64,000 bases of DNA from CAYPAU01 sp964408825 (GTDB taxonomy: Bacteria; Patescibacteriota; Microgenomatia; Levybacterales; UBA12049): NCBI GenBank assembly GCA_964408825.1, contig CAYPAU010000002.1, forward strand, positions 7,939 through 71,938, in the 5' to 3' direction. The position numbers and the translations under genes are program-made. Below, piece by piece: positions 1 through 8,600 of this stretch. How positions within the stretch are numbered: the first letter of the stretch is position 1; every line of letters begins with the position of its first letter. A model generated the notes under the pieces. It had not been told where the DNA came from and did not search any database. It worked only from the letters and a program-made list of their open reading frames with translations.

Positions 1-1191
1 GGTTCCTGGTACTTTTTGGTTTTCAATATAGTTCGCAATAGCAGTTTCGTCTTGATCATTTACATTCCCGTCTCCATTCACGTCTGCATTTGCCGCAATA
101 TAGCGAACAATTGGGGGACGGCCATTTCTGTGCTGGTCAATCTCATCGGCATCATTGGGCGTAATTTGATGATCTCCGTCCACATCGCCAAAATTTCCGC
201 AAGGGATAGGGCTGCTCGGACTTAAAACTGGAACGAGAGAACCCCCAGCGGGGAGAAGCTTCCCAATCATATACACCCATTTTTTGATGTTGCCCCCCGA
301 AGAACATTCTGATGGAATACCCCATGATCCTATAAGTGAACCCGAAGAAGGCGAGTATTGAAAAGAAGAACCAGCACCTGCGCCGGTTGTATTGAAGCTC
401 CATTGAAGAGACTGGCTTGAATTAGGGGAGAATAAGCAGGATTGCGCAGTAATATCGATACCGACCAAATCAAAAAATACTGCATCTTGTTGAGCTTCAG
501 TTGAGAGATACGGGTTTTCGGTAGAGGCAGTAGCAGGACTTAGTTGTGTTACCGGTGTGCTTAGAGGTGTGGTTTGGTTTACACCATACCAGCTGGTTGA
601 TCCAGCGGACATAGCGACATTGACAGACGTACTAATTGCTATATTATAATTTCCTGAATCAGGATTTTTTAAATAATAAACTGCAAGACCAAGCGTGCCA
701 TCCGAACTTATCTTCTCGGTATATTTTGTTAAGCTAATTTTGGTTGTCGATGTTACGAAAGTAGCTGCCACTTCAGTTATAGGCAAGCCAGAAGAAAAAC
801 CAGAACCCTTTAAAACTACCCCAACTATAAGCATTCTATTAGATCCCGCGCTTCCTATTGTATGAATCCAAGAAATGGATTTTCCGCTGGATACTGGTTG
901 AGAAGGTTTAGAACTCGTGTCCCCATTTATTATATTTGCACTTAAGGTATTTACCTGTTCGCTTGGTTCTGCGGCGCGTTGGCGGTATTCGGTGGAGCGC
1001 TGGACCGCAATAATTCCCGCGCCGACTCCCAAGACGAGGACTAAAACTGCGGCAACCGCGGTGGTTCTATTTGAGAGAAGGGTTTTTACTTTTCCGAATA
1101 AATTCCAGATGGGACTTTCATTTCTGTTGTAGGAAACAGGTTCCGGCGGGGCAGGTTGAGTGGGGGAATTTTGTTCTACAATATCTGCCAT
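1..1191 (-). CDS. membrane-anchored dockerin-domain surface protein (C-terminus cut by window edge)
   Basis: Reads open on the minus strand from ATG at 1191 to the window edge, about 397 codons with no stop. Order: Pro-rich cytoplasmic N-terminus, one membrane segment at about residues 43-62, then the motif QRSTEYRQRA. Next is a beta-sandwich-like region (SISWIHTIGSAGSNRMLIVG), a pattern seen in bacterial surface modules. At the C-terminus are two EF-hand-like loops (DVDGDHQITPNDADEID and DVNGDGNVNDQDE), the duplicated calcium loops of type I dockerins. In cellulosomes dockerins bind cohesins; no cohesin gene is visible here, so the partner is unknown. The next two minus-strand genes are relatives. 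Probably anchored in the membrane facing outward. Confidence 0.8.
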   Translation of the reverse strand, partial: MADIVEQNSPTQPAPPEPVSYNRNESPIWNLFGKVKTLLSNRTTAVAAVLVLVLGVGAGIIAVQRSTEYRQRAAEPSEQVNTLSANIINGDTSSKPSQPVSSGKSISWIHTIGSAGSNRMLIVGVVLKGSGFSSGLPITEVAATFVTSTTKISLTKYTEKISSDGTLGLAVYYLKNPDSGNYNIAISTSVNVAMSAGSTSWYGVNQTTPLSTPVTQLSPATASTENPYLSTEAQQDAVFFDLVGIDITAQSCLFSPNSSQSLQWSFNTTGAGAGSSFQYSPSSGSLIGSWGIPSECSSGGNIKKWVYMIGKLLPAGGSLVPVLSPSSPIPCGNFGDVDGDHQITPNDADEIDQHRNGRPPIVRYIAANADVNGDGNVNDQDETAIANYIENQKVPGT

Positions 1192-1211
1192 ATAAAAACG
1201 GGTATATTTTA

Positions 1212-1240
1212 AAAGTAGGGGAAAAGGCCGCTTTTGTCAA
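1212..1240 (-). promoter_or_regulatory. promoter of the first dockerin gene
   Basis: On the minus strand TTGACA (1235-1240) is followed after 17 bases by TACTTT (1212-1217), 20 bases before the ATG at 1191. The same box spacing and a similar sequence precede the two neighbouring paralogues. Confidence 0.65.
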
Positions 1241-1291
1241 GACATTAAACCAGAATTATGGATTATGAATCAGGAATTAAATATTAAAACT

Positions 1292-2053
1292 TTAGTATGT
1301 CGCGGAACAGACACCGCTCTTGCAGATACCAGACTGGCATTGGCTGCCGTAGGTACAAACCGAACCATTTGAATAACCGGAGGGAGCAGGAACTTTGCTA
1401 ACAGACGGGTAATAAGATGGAGATGGATTTTTTGTCGGAGTCGGATAATATCCAGACGGTTTTGGGGCCAGGGTTACTCCTATCCGTGTGGGAGTTGGAG
1501 CTACTGCTCCGATTTTTTGAATACCGATAAGCGGAGAATAACTGTTTGACGAATCAACAAGTGCAGGATTAACAGACCCCGGAGAAAGCTTGTAGCCTGC
1601 GGGAATTCTTAAAGAAGCCGAATACCTCCCTGCCGGTTTTCTAAAGGAAGCTACTCCGTTAACAGTCGTTGCGCTTGTGCCGTCATTTAAGACTACGGTT
1701 GCTCGGTTTATCGGGGCCTCCTGTATTCCCGAATATCTTCCGTCTCCGTTGACATCATTTATTACGAGAACATTAATTGGTACGGTGTACGAGGGTGTAG
1801 GAGTAAGCGATCCGACTGCCTTTTGTCGGTATTCGGTCGATCTTTGCGATGCGATAACGGTTGCACCAATTCCTATAATCAATACTACAACAACAAGCCC
1901 CAGGACTCCTTTTTTTGAAAGGAGGGCGGAGAAATTACTAAGCGTTCCTCCTACAGTATCGTGCTTTGTATATGATTCTTTTTGAGACTGCGACGAATCC
2001 GAGGGAGGAGGCGCGGAATTTTGTGAGGGCGGTGGTGAAGTTTTGTCGTCCAT
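1292..2053 (-). CDS. membrane-anchored surface protein with Cna-B-like and Cys-rich modules
   Basis: 253 aa. A Pro/Ser-rich cytoplasmic tail leads to a membrane segment at about residues 50-68 (GVLGLVVVVLIIGIGATVIA) and the motif SQRSTEYRQKA shared with both neighbours. An extracellular region with DVNGDGRYSGIQEAPINRA followed by NGVASFRKPAGRYSASL resembles an SdrD-B/Cna-B-type repeat. A Pro/Thr/Ser-rich linker follows, then a C-terminal Cys module (CTYGSQCQSGICKSGVC) that probably forms two disulfides. No catalytic motif was seen. Likely a small outward-facing adhesion or envelope protein. It lies in a three-gene paralogue cluster in which each gene has its own promoter. Confidence 0.7.
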   Translation of the reverse strand: MDDKTSPPPSQNSAPPPSDSSQSQKESYTKHDTVGGTLSNFSALLSKKGVLGLVVVVLIIGIGATVIASQRSTEYRQKAVGSLTPTPSYTVPINVLVINDVNGDGRYSGIQEAPINRATVVLNDGTSATTVNGVASFRKPAGRYSASLRIPAGYKLSPGSVNPALVDSSNSYSPLIGIQKIGAVAPTPTRIGVTLAPKPSGYYPTPTKNPSPSYYPSVSKVPAPSGYSNGSVCTYGSQCQSGICKSGVCSATY

Positions 2054-2069
2054 AAAAACCTATATCTTA

Positions 2070-2098
2070 AAAGTAAAGAAAAATAATGCTTTTGTCAA
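2070..2098 (-). promoter_or_regulatory. promoter of the Cys-rich surface protein gene
   Basis: Minus strand: TTGACA (2093-2098), 17-base spacer, TACTTT (2070-2075), followed by TAAGATATAGG before the ATG at 2053. Nearly identical in layout to the promoters at 1212 and 3849. Confidence 0.7.
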
Positions 2099-2127
2099 CC
2101 CCTTCCCCAAATAGACTTAAGATTTTT

Positions 2128-3829
2128 TTAATCTCCCTGAGGAGTCGTGTTTTCTCTTAAGAAAAGGCCGTAGTCTAAATCATCAACCACGCCATCGGCC
2201 GTGTAGTCTGCCCGGGCTTTATGCGTCTGTGAACAAACCGCCGGATTTTTATTAAATATACAGGCATTCATTATATTCCAATCCGAGACCGTGAGGAGAT
2301 TATCGTTGTCAAGGTCTCCCGCAATAAGGTTTGGACCTCCCGATACGGAATGGTTAACCGTATATGTTTTTCCTTGTGCAAGTCTTATCCCCGGTATTTT
2401 CCTTTTGAGATAGCCTGCGACTTTTAATTTTATTACGTAGTCTCCGGGCCAGATATCGGAAAGATCTATGGTCCCCGTGTAAAGATTATTCGAAGTGTTA
2501 TAGAAAATGCCCGGCGTTATATTTGAAAATGTAGACACCAATGTTTCGTTTAAACTGTAGACCTCAACAGTAATACTCTTATTTCTATACTGCTCAAGGG
2601 GGTTCTTATTGCCGGAAGACGTATCGGTTCTGTTAACCTCATCTCCCGTGTTTCCAATACCATCAAGACCTACAGTCAAAGCGATTCTTGTCCCCGTAGC
2701 AGGAGCGCCTGTCGGGGCCGCTGTCGGCGCGGTAGTTATCGTAGGTGGAGGCTCGGTTGCCACTGGAAGAAAAGGTTGGGCGGAAGTTGTGGGAGTAGGA
2801 CTAGGACTAGGAGTTGGAGTTGATGTAGGAGGAGCTGTTTCTGCCGAACTGTTTATTGTTGCAAGCCAAGATCCTCCTGAGGAACCCTGCACAGTTCTTA
2901 TTTGGTAGGGAAAATTAAAAGGATTTTGGAAAGTGAAATATGGCTGAGAAAAAGGTGTGTTTATTGTTTGGTTATTTATACGAATTTCGGCTTGAAGATC
3001 TTTAAAGCCGGTATTGTGAAAGGCAGGTACAAGTTGGCGAGTAAAAAACTCTAATCTTGCACTTGGTCCATGCGCTCCTTCAAGATTCTGAGAACGATTC
3101 AAAAAAGACCTCTTGTGCACCAAATCGAAGTTACCGGTATTTTGGTTTTTAAAATACACCTCATTCGAGTAAATATTATTGCTAACCCATGATGAGCTCA
3201 TTTTAAAGGCAATGGTTTGAAGATTTTTACCGCTTACTGAATCGTAATAAGTAGATACATAATTTCCAATTTCTGATATTTGCTTTTCATAAAAAGTATA
3301 TTCTTGTGGGTGTCCGGGAGGGCATGCTGATTGAGCATCGGCAGCGGGAAGATCACAACTCCAGTCAGTAACTGAAATGCTTTCCGGTCCTTGCGATGTA
3401 TGGTTTAATCTAAGCTCCATTCCATCGGGAGAGGTGTGGGTGGCTATATGATAAACTATTCCCTGACTTACCGGCCTTTCGCTGGGATCAAAAACAAAAC
3501 TTCCCGATACCAAACTTGAATCCTGCGGACCATAAGCAATGGCAGGAGGTTCTATAAAGTAACCTATCCATGTTCCCCAATTATCTACCTCTGAGGCGCG
3601 CTGGCGGTATTCGGTGGACTGTCGGGTTGCAATTACGGCCGCGCCAATTCCTATAATCAAAATTAAAATCAAAGCGCCGAAAATACCTCTCTTTGTCATT
3701 ATGAAAGAGAGTTTTTCAAGGGGAGTTTGAATTTTCTCTTTCGAATAAGAGAATGTATTTGAACCGGGTGATTCTGAGGGCGGAGTNNNNNNNNNNATCT
3801 GAAGAATCGGGTGGGATTTTGTCGTCCAT
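2128..3829 (-). CDS. membrane-anchored dockerin-like surface protein (contains a 10-N gap)
   Basis: The start is ATG 3829 (MDDKIPPDSS, matching the MDDKTSPPPS start of the neighbour). The frame stays open to the N run at 3787-3796 and beyond it if the true gap is a multiple of 3. After the cytoplasmic Pro/Ser-rich tail come a membrane segment (GALILILIIGIGAAVIA) and TRQSTEYRQRA, then about 230 residues of beta-rich ectodomain without a recognised family. A Pro/Thr linker, a Cna-B/Big-like domain (ITVEVYSLNETLVSTFSN) and a C-terminal dockerin-like pair (DLDNDNLLTVSDWNIMN and DYTADGVVDDLDYGLF) follow. The second loop is degenerate. Probably an envelope-anchored, calcium-stabilised binding protein. 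Confidence 0.75.
3787..3796. other. assembly gap (10 N)
   Basis: Placeholder Ns inside the N-terminal coding region of the dockerin-like gene on the minus strand. The frames on the two sides match only if the real missing length is a multiple of three, including zero. Confidence 0.9.
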
Positions 3830-3848
3830 AAAAGGCCTCTTAACCTTA

Positions 3849-3877
3849 AGAGTACGAAGAAAAAATTGTTTTGTCAA
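3849..3877 (-). promoter_or_regulatory. promoter of the gapped dockerin gene
   Basis: Minus strand: TTGACA (3872-3877), 17-base spacer, TACTCT (3849-3854), ATG at 3829. Third member of the shared promoter type in this cluster. Confidence 0.65.
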
Positions 3878-3931
3878 TTTTTCTGCAAATTGCCACTTTA
3901 AAAAATAAAATTTGAATGTTAAACTTTGTCT

Positions 3932-4514
3932 ATGGTTTTGTCGGATAGAGACATTAAAAAGGCTCTCAAGTCAAAAAAAATTGTGATAAAACCTGCTCCT
4001 GATTTATCTACTCAACTTGGCGCCTGTTCAATCGATCTTCGCTTGGGGAACGCCTTTCGGGTATTTGAACATAGCCGGCATGCTTACGTTGATCCTTTCA
4101 AAAAAGAAGTAAGAGAAGAGATTACAAAAGAATTTAGAGTAAAGCCCGGACAGCCCTTTATAATTCAGCCCGGAGATTTTGTCTTGGGAGCAACCGTCGA
4201 ATATATAGAAGTTCCCGATGATTTAACGGGAAGACTTGAGGGCCGTTCAAGTATTGGTAGACTTGGCGTTGTANNNNNNNNNNGTAATTCACTCAACCGC
4301 GGCTCACATAGAATGCGGATTTCGCGGACACATAACGTTGGAGTTGGCAAATATGGGGAAAATGCCCGTAGCCCTTTATCCCGGAATGAGAATCTGTTCC
4401 GTATCTTTTGATCAACTTTCTTCCCCCGCAGAAGTTCCGTATTATAAAAAGAAAGATGCGAAATACGTAGGACAAAAAGGACCGGGAGAGAGCAAAATTC
4501 GTGAGGAAAAATAA
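3932..4514 (+). CDS. dcd: dCTP deaminase (interrupted only by an artificial N gap)
   Basis: Deaminates dCTP to dUTP, the usual entry to dUMP for thymidylate synthesis. The start MVLSDRDIKKAL matches the family; ATG 3932 is preferred over TTG 3926. GRLEGRSSIGRLGVV and IHSTAAHIECGFRGHITLEL are hallmark Dcd/dUTPase motifs, and the C-terminus KYVGQKGPGESK is typical of Dcd. The run of 10 N at 4274-4283 appears to break the frame, but both flanks carry the same GTA. Removing the Ns plus one GTA gives GVVIHSTA and restores a full-length gene of about 190 aa. First gene of a pyrimidine/folate block; tmk follows. Confidence 0.9.
4274..4283. other. assembly gap with overlapping flanks (10 N)
   Basis: The left flank ends in GTA and the right flank starts with GTA. 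Merging them restores the Dcd frame exactly (13 bases of excess), so the gap is probably negative in size. Confidence 0.8.
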
Positions 4515-4520
4515 AGCCTT

Positions 4521-4640
4521 TGATAGTAGACGTTGGAAACTAGATGTTAGAATTTGTGGGTGGATGCTTGAAAATAGAAAATCAAACTTCCATTTTCTAG
4601 CTTCAAAATCAAGATCCTAGCGTCTAGTTTCTACCATCAA
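4521..4640. repeat. imperfect inverted repeat upstream of tmk (relative at 62727)
   Basis: A left arm TGATAGTAGACGTTGG... pairs imperfectly with a right arm ending CTAGTTTCTACCATCA just before the tmk start. The same layout and words (TGATnnTAGACG, AGTTTCTAnCATCA) recur before the htrA-type gene at 62848. It could form a long hairpin in the leader. Confidence 0.65.
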
Positions 4641-4647
4641 GCAAACT

Positions 4648-5331
4648 ATGAAGTATCATGTATCATTCAATATTGAGTTTCTGAGAAATCCTTACAAAGG
4701 AAAATATATCGCCTTTGAGGGACTCGATGGTAGCGGTAAGACTACTCAGGCAAACATTATTGCGACCGCATTTAAGAAAAAGGGCAAGCAGGTGATTATA
4801 ACCAAAGAACCGACAAAAGATCCTCCGATAGGAAAACTGATCCATGACTTTTTAAAACATAAGATTAATTTACCGCCGGTAACCATCCAATATCTTTTCG
4901 CCGCAGACCGGGAGATTCATCAAACGGAGATAGTAGAGCCGGCTCTTAAGACCGGTGCTGTTGTAATAGCGGATAGGTGTTTTTGGTCGTCTGTTGCCTA
5001 TGGAATCTTAGACAAAACTGAAAATTCAAAAAAACTAAACAATGGAGATTTAATTTTAGCTTCTCAAAGCATATTGTCTATGTACCATCAATTCATCGTT
5101 CCTGACATCACCTTTTATATTAATGTCTCCGAAAATACTGCTATAAAAAGACTGGCAAAGATGGATAAGAAACAAGAATATTATGAAACTTTGGAAAAAC
5201 TTAAGAAAATAAAAGAAGGGTATGACTGGCTCGCGAGGAAGTTTCCAAATGAAATAGTTACAATTGACGGAGAAAAACCGGTCGAGGAAGTTTCAGAACA
5301 GATTCTGAAACATGTAGCTCGTATTATGTAG
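4648..5331 (+). CDS. tmk: thymidylate kinase
   Basis: Phosphorylates dTMP to dTDP with ATP in the cytoplasm. The P-loop GLDGSGKTT lies at about residues 25-33 after KYIAFE. ADRCFWSSVAYG is the DR-type substrate motif and a lid region follows. 227 aa, slightly above the usual 200-215. The first 17 or so residues (MKYHVSFNIEFLRNPYK) precede the conserved core, and their DNA (GTATCATGTATCATT) resembles the word repeats found around the next gene, so the real start may be inside. Follows dcd and precedes thyA, folA and glyA functionally. Confidence 0.9.
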   Translation: MKYHVSFNIEFLRNPYKGKYIAFEGLDGSGKTTQANIIATAFKKKGKQVIITKEPTKDPPIGKLIHDFLKHKINLPPVTIQYLFAADREIHQTEIVEPALKTGAVVIADRCFWSSVAYGILDKTENSKKLNNGDLILASQSILSMYHQFIVPDITFYINVSENTAIKRLAKMDKKQEYYETLEKLKKIKEGYDWLARKFPNEIVTIDGEKPVEEVSEQILKHVARIM

Positions 5332-5343
5332 AATGTATTATGT
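5307..5343. repeat. ATGTATTATGTA word repeat, left flank of the four-helix-bundle gene
   Basis: Degenerate words (CGTATTATGTAGAATGTATTATGT) run up to the ATG at 5344. Inverted counterparts lie at 5725-5806. Confidence 0.6.
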
Positions 5344-5712
5344 ATGGCAATAAAGTCATTCACGGATTTAAATGCTTGGAAAGAAGGACATAAGTTAGTT
5401 CTTTTAATTTACAAATTTACAGCCCCTTTCCCTAAAGAAGAAAAATTTGGATTGATAGATCAAATGAGAAGATGCGCAGTTTCAATAACAAGTAATATAG
5501 CTGAAGGATTTTCTAGAAGGGGGAAAAAGGAAAAAGCTCAGTTTTTTTATACAGCGTTGGGTTCTGTAACCGAACTTCAAAACCAACTTCTTATAGCAAG
5601 AGACATTGGATATCTTTCCCAGATAAACTTTAAGGTATTGGCAGAAAAAACTATTACAGTTAGTAAATTAATAAACGGTTTAATTAAAAGTTCAAGAATA
5701 CTTAATACTTAA
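5344..5712 (+). CDS. four-helix-bundle protein (23S rRNA intervening-sequence protein family)
   Basis: 122 aa. FTDLNAWKEGHKLVLLIY, FGLIDQMRRCAVSITSNIAEGFSR and ELQNQLLIARDIGYL are hallmarks of the TIGR02436/S23-type four-helix-bundle family. Members were first described from ORFs in 23S rRNA intervening sequences and are related to the diversity-generating retroelement accessory protein bAvd. The molecular function is unresolved; nucleic-acid binding is likely. There is no rRNA here, so this copy is free-standing. It sits directly between tmk and the second Dcd gene and is flanked by inverted copies of a degenerate word repeat, suggesting that gene and flanks arrived as a unit. Confidence 0.85.
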   Translation: MAIKSFTDLNAWKEGHKLVLLIYKFTAPFPKEEKFGLIDQMRRCAVSITSNIAEGFSRRGKKEKAQFFYTALGSVTELQNQLLIARDIGYLSQINFKVLAEKTITVSKLINGLIKSSRILNT

Positions 5713-5724
5713 AATCAGTAGCAA

Positions 5725-5806
5725 GTAATATGTGTCATGTATTATGGAAAATATGTATTTCCTTATCTTATACGTAATACGTAATACCTAATACAGAATA
5801 CATTTT
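5725..5806. repeat. TACGTAATACGTAATAC word repeat, right flank
   Basis: Words TGTCATGTATTATG and TACGTAATACGTAATACCTAAT run to the ATG at 5808. The reverse complement of the latter (ATTACGTATTACGTA) resembles the left flank at 5307-5343. Confidence 0.6.
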
Positions 5807-5807
5807 T

Positions 5808-6341
5808 ATGATAATAGGGCCGAAAAAACTTTTGCAGTTAGTAAAGACAAAGAAACTTATTGAAGGCTTGTCTGAGAGGGAGCTTGAGAATCCAGAGGGG
5901 GCGGGGTTTGATCTGAGGCTTGGAGAGGTTTACAAAATTTCGGGAGAAGCATTTCTTGGGGAATCGCATCGCAAGACACCGGAAATCAAGTCAATTGCAA
6001 GGTTTGGAAAAAATAAAAAAATTAAAATAAAACCTGGGGATTTTTATCTGGTTAAAACTATTGAGAAAATAAATCTTCCGATAAATTTATCGGCAGTTAT
6101 AATTCCAAGGACAACGACTTTTCGCTCGGGTTTGTTCATCCGCACAGGACCAATTCAGCCGGGATATCAGGGGCAGCTGACTTTTGGTTTGAAAAACGAG
6201 GGGCCAGTAGTTGTTGAGATAGAAATGGGAGCGCGAATTGTTCATGTAATTTTTCATGAGGTAAAAGGCGGAGGAGAAAAATACCGCGGCCAATGGCAAG
6301 GAGGAAGAGTGACAACACGGCGTCGTGAACGACAGGTGTAA
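5808..6341 (+). CDS. dCTP deaminase/dUTPase-family paralogue
   Basis: 177 aa. GAGFDLRLGEVYKI, IKIKPGDFYLVKTIEKINLP and GPIQPGYQGQLTFGLKNEGP match the Dcd/dUTPase fold. The N-terminus MIIGPKKLLQLVKTKKLIEG replaces the usual SDRDI start. PRTTTFRSGLFIRTGPIQPGYQG stands where Dcd has the RSSIGRLG...GFxGH segment, so substrate and activity may differ from the Dcd at 3932: dUTPase, dCTP deaminase or a bifunctional enzyme are all possible. It lies just before thyA. Having both a deaminase and a diphosphatase would complete dCTP to dUMP for ThyA, but which gene does which cannot be read from sequence alone. Confidence 0.75.
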   Translation: MIIGPKKLLQLVKTKKLIEGLSERELENPEGAGFDLRLGEVYKISGEAFLGESHRKTPEIKSIARFGKNKKIKIKPGDFYLVKTIEKINLPINLSAVIIPRTTTFRSGLFIRTGPIQPGYQGQLTFGLKNEGPVVVEIEMGARIVHVIFHEVKGGGEKYRGQWQGGRVTTRRRERQV

Positions 6342-6343
6342 AA

Positions 6344-6385
6344 ATATAAATTGTCCATTTGCCATTTATCATTTACCATTTATTT
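6344..6385. repeat. CCATTT word repeat upstream of thyA
   Basis: TTGTCCATTTGCCATTTATCATTTACCATTT is the reverse-complement form of the AAATGGAAAATGG words found inside thyA and inside the 27216 gene. Confidence 0.7.
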
Positions 6386-6426
6386 CAAGATTTTCAAATT
6401 GATAAAATTTTAAAATAGTAAAATCA

Positions 6427-7425
<999 letters not shown>

Positions 7426-7429
7426 AACT

Positions 7430-7489
7430 TGTCATCCCAAATTTATTTCAGAATCTACCTATATGTCATTCTGAATTTATTTCAGAAAC
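7430..7489. repeat. two direct copies of a 26-bp repeat, left end of the GIY-YIG unit
   Basis: TGTCATCCCAAATTTATTTC (7430 on) and TGTCATTCTGAATTTATTTC (7464 on) are copies of one sequence. Its reverse complement lies at 7813-7838 on the far side of the GIY-YIG gene. Confidence 0.75.
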
Positions 7490-7496
7490 TATTTAT

Positions 7497-7787
7497 TTAA
7501 AAAACAGATAGATCATCAAAGTTAGGATTAACTTTTTTAATCAAATTAAGCTTCCATTCTCTATGCCAATTTTTTAATTGTTTCTCACGAGCTATTGCCT
7601 CTCTTACATTATGATACTCTTCAAGGTAAACAAGTTTTCTCAATTTATATTTCTTTGTAAATCCTTCGGTTAATCCACTTTTGTGCTCAAAAACTCTCTT
7701 GACAATGTTATTTGTTACTCCAACATAGAAAGTTGTATTATTTTTATTGGTTAGAATATACACAAAATATGTGAATTCCCTATGCAT
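7497..7787 (-). CDS. single-domain GIY-YIG nuclease family protein
   Basis: 96 aa. FVYILTNKNNTTFYVGVTNNI is the GIY-YIG motif (YIL and YVG). VKRVFEHKSG supplies the Arg and His, and EAIAREKQLKNWHREWKLNLI is the conserved C-terminal part with the metal-binding Glu. It belongs to the small YhbQ/UvrC-N-like group, whose cellular role is unclear. It is on the strand opposite to thyA and folA and is bounded on both sides by inverted copies of a 26-bp repeat, unlike any other gene here. That suggests a mobile or repeat-associated nuclease rather than a housekeeping gene. Confidence 0.85.
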   Translation of the reverse strand: MHREFTYFVYILTNKNNTTFYVGVTNNIVKRVFEHKSGLTEGFTKKYKLRKLVYLEEYHNVREAIAREKQLKNWHREWKLNLIKKVNPNFDDLSVF

Positions 7788-7812
7788 ATCGGATATAATA
7801 TAAATTAATTAA

Positions 7813-7860
7813 GATCCTGAAACAAGTTCAGGATGACAATTAACGGTTCAGGATGACAAT
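7813..7860. repeat. right-end inverted repeat of the GIY-YIG unit
   Basis: GATCCTGAAACAAGTTCAGG followed by ATGACA (7813-7838), then a partial copy GGTTCAGGATGACAAT (7845-7860) reaching the folA start. Its reverse complement matches the repeats at 7430-7489. It also contains an internal palindrome, CCTGAAACAAGTTCAGG. Confidence 0.75.
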
Positions 7861-7862
7861 TA

Positions 7863-8375
7863 ATGATTGAAAAAATGGTAAGTATTATTGCGGCGATTGA
7901 TGAAAAAAGGGGAATAGGAAAAGATAATGATCTTCTTTTTAGAATTCCGCAGGATTTTGAAAGAATGAGAAGGCTTACCCGCGGCCATCCGCTTGTTATG
8001 GGGAGAAAAACCTTTGAATCAATAGGCAGAGTTTTGCCTGAGAGAACAAGTGTTGTAATTTCTCATGATCCCCAGAGAGTTCGATCGATAAGCTTTTTTA
8101 ATCCGGATGTATTAATCGTTGGTTCTCTTTCTGAGGGGATCGGTAAAGCCAAGGAAAGTCCGGGGGGTTCGGAGATATTTATTTTCGGCGGCGGGGAAAT
8201 TTTTAAACAGGCAATGGAGGAGGGTTTGGTAGACAGGTTATATTTGACTCTTGTTGAGGGGGATTTTGATGCTGATACTTTTTTTCCTGATTATCCGGAA
8301 TTTAAAAAAGTTATCCGCGAGGAATTTGGAAGATCGGGAGAATATAAATTTAGATTCGTAGAGTTGGAAAAATAA
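7863..8375 (+). CDS. folA: dihydrofolate reductase
   Basis: Reduces DHF to THF with NADPH, closing the ThyA folate cycle. The start region MVSIIAAIDEKRGIGKDNDLLFRIP matches DHFR. GHPLVMGRKTFESIGRVLPER is the NADPH-binding GRKTxESIG segment, and EIFIFGGGEIFKQAMEEGLVDRLYLT is the conserved GGxxxY/F region. 170 aa, normal length. ATG 7875 (MVSII) fits the family better than ATG 7863 (MIEKMVSII). Its start abuts the right repeat of the GIY-YIG unit, so any native promoter has been displaced or supplied by the repeat. Confidence 0.92.
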   Translation: MIEKMVSIIAAIDEKRGIGKDNDLLFRIPQDFERMRRLTRGHPLVMGRKTFESIGRVLPERTSVVISHDPQRVRSISFFNPDVLIVGSLSEGIGKAKESPGGSEIFIFGGGEIFKQAMEEGLVDRLYLTLVEGDFDADTFFPDYPEFKKVIREEFGRSGEYKFRFVELEK

Positions 8376-8377
8376 TT

Positions 8378-8560
8378 CTGTACTTTTGTACCGACAAAAG
8401 TACCAAAAGCTCCTGACAAGCCTCCTCTCGTGCTTTTCAGATTAAACTCGCTTAACGGGCCCCTCCTGAAATGAAAGGTACCTCCCTGTTGCGTTCGTTT
8501 AATCCTCCATGCACTCGACGCCGGATTGTCAAAAAAAAATAAAAGCGTCCTCTGTTAAAT
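8378..8560. repeat. hairpin repeat family B, copy 1
   Basis: Begins with a hairpin TACTTTTGT-ACCG-ACAAAAGTA, then CAAAAGCTCCTG, ATTAAACTCGCT, and an inverted CGTTCGTTTAATCCTCCATG. The same series of blocks occurs at 33563-33800, with different stem sequences that still pair. Confidence 0.7.
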
Positions 8561-8600
8561 AATAGGCAAGTCTTCGCTTTTTTGGTAGAATTAGACTGTT

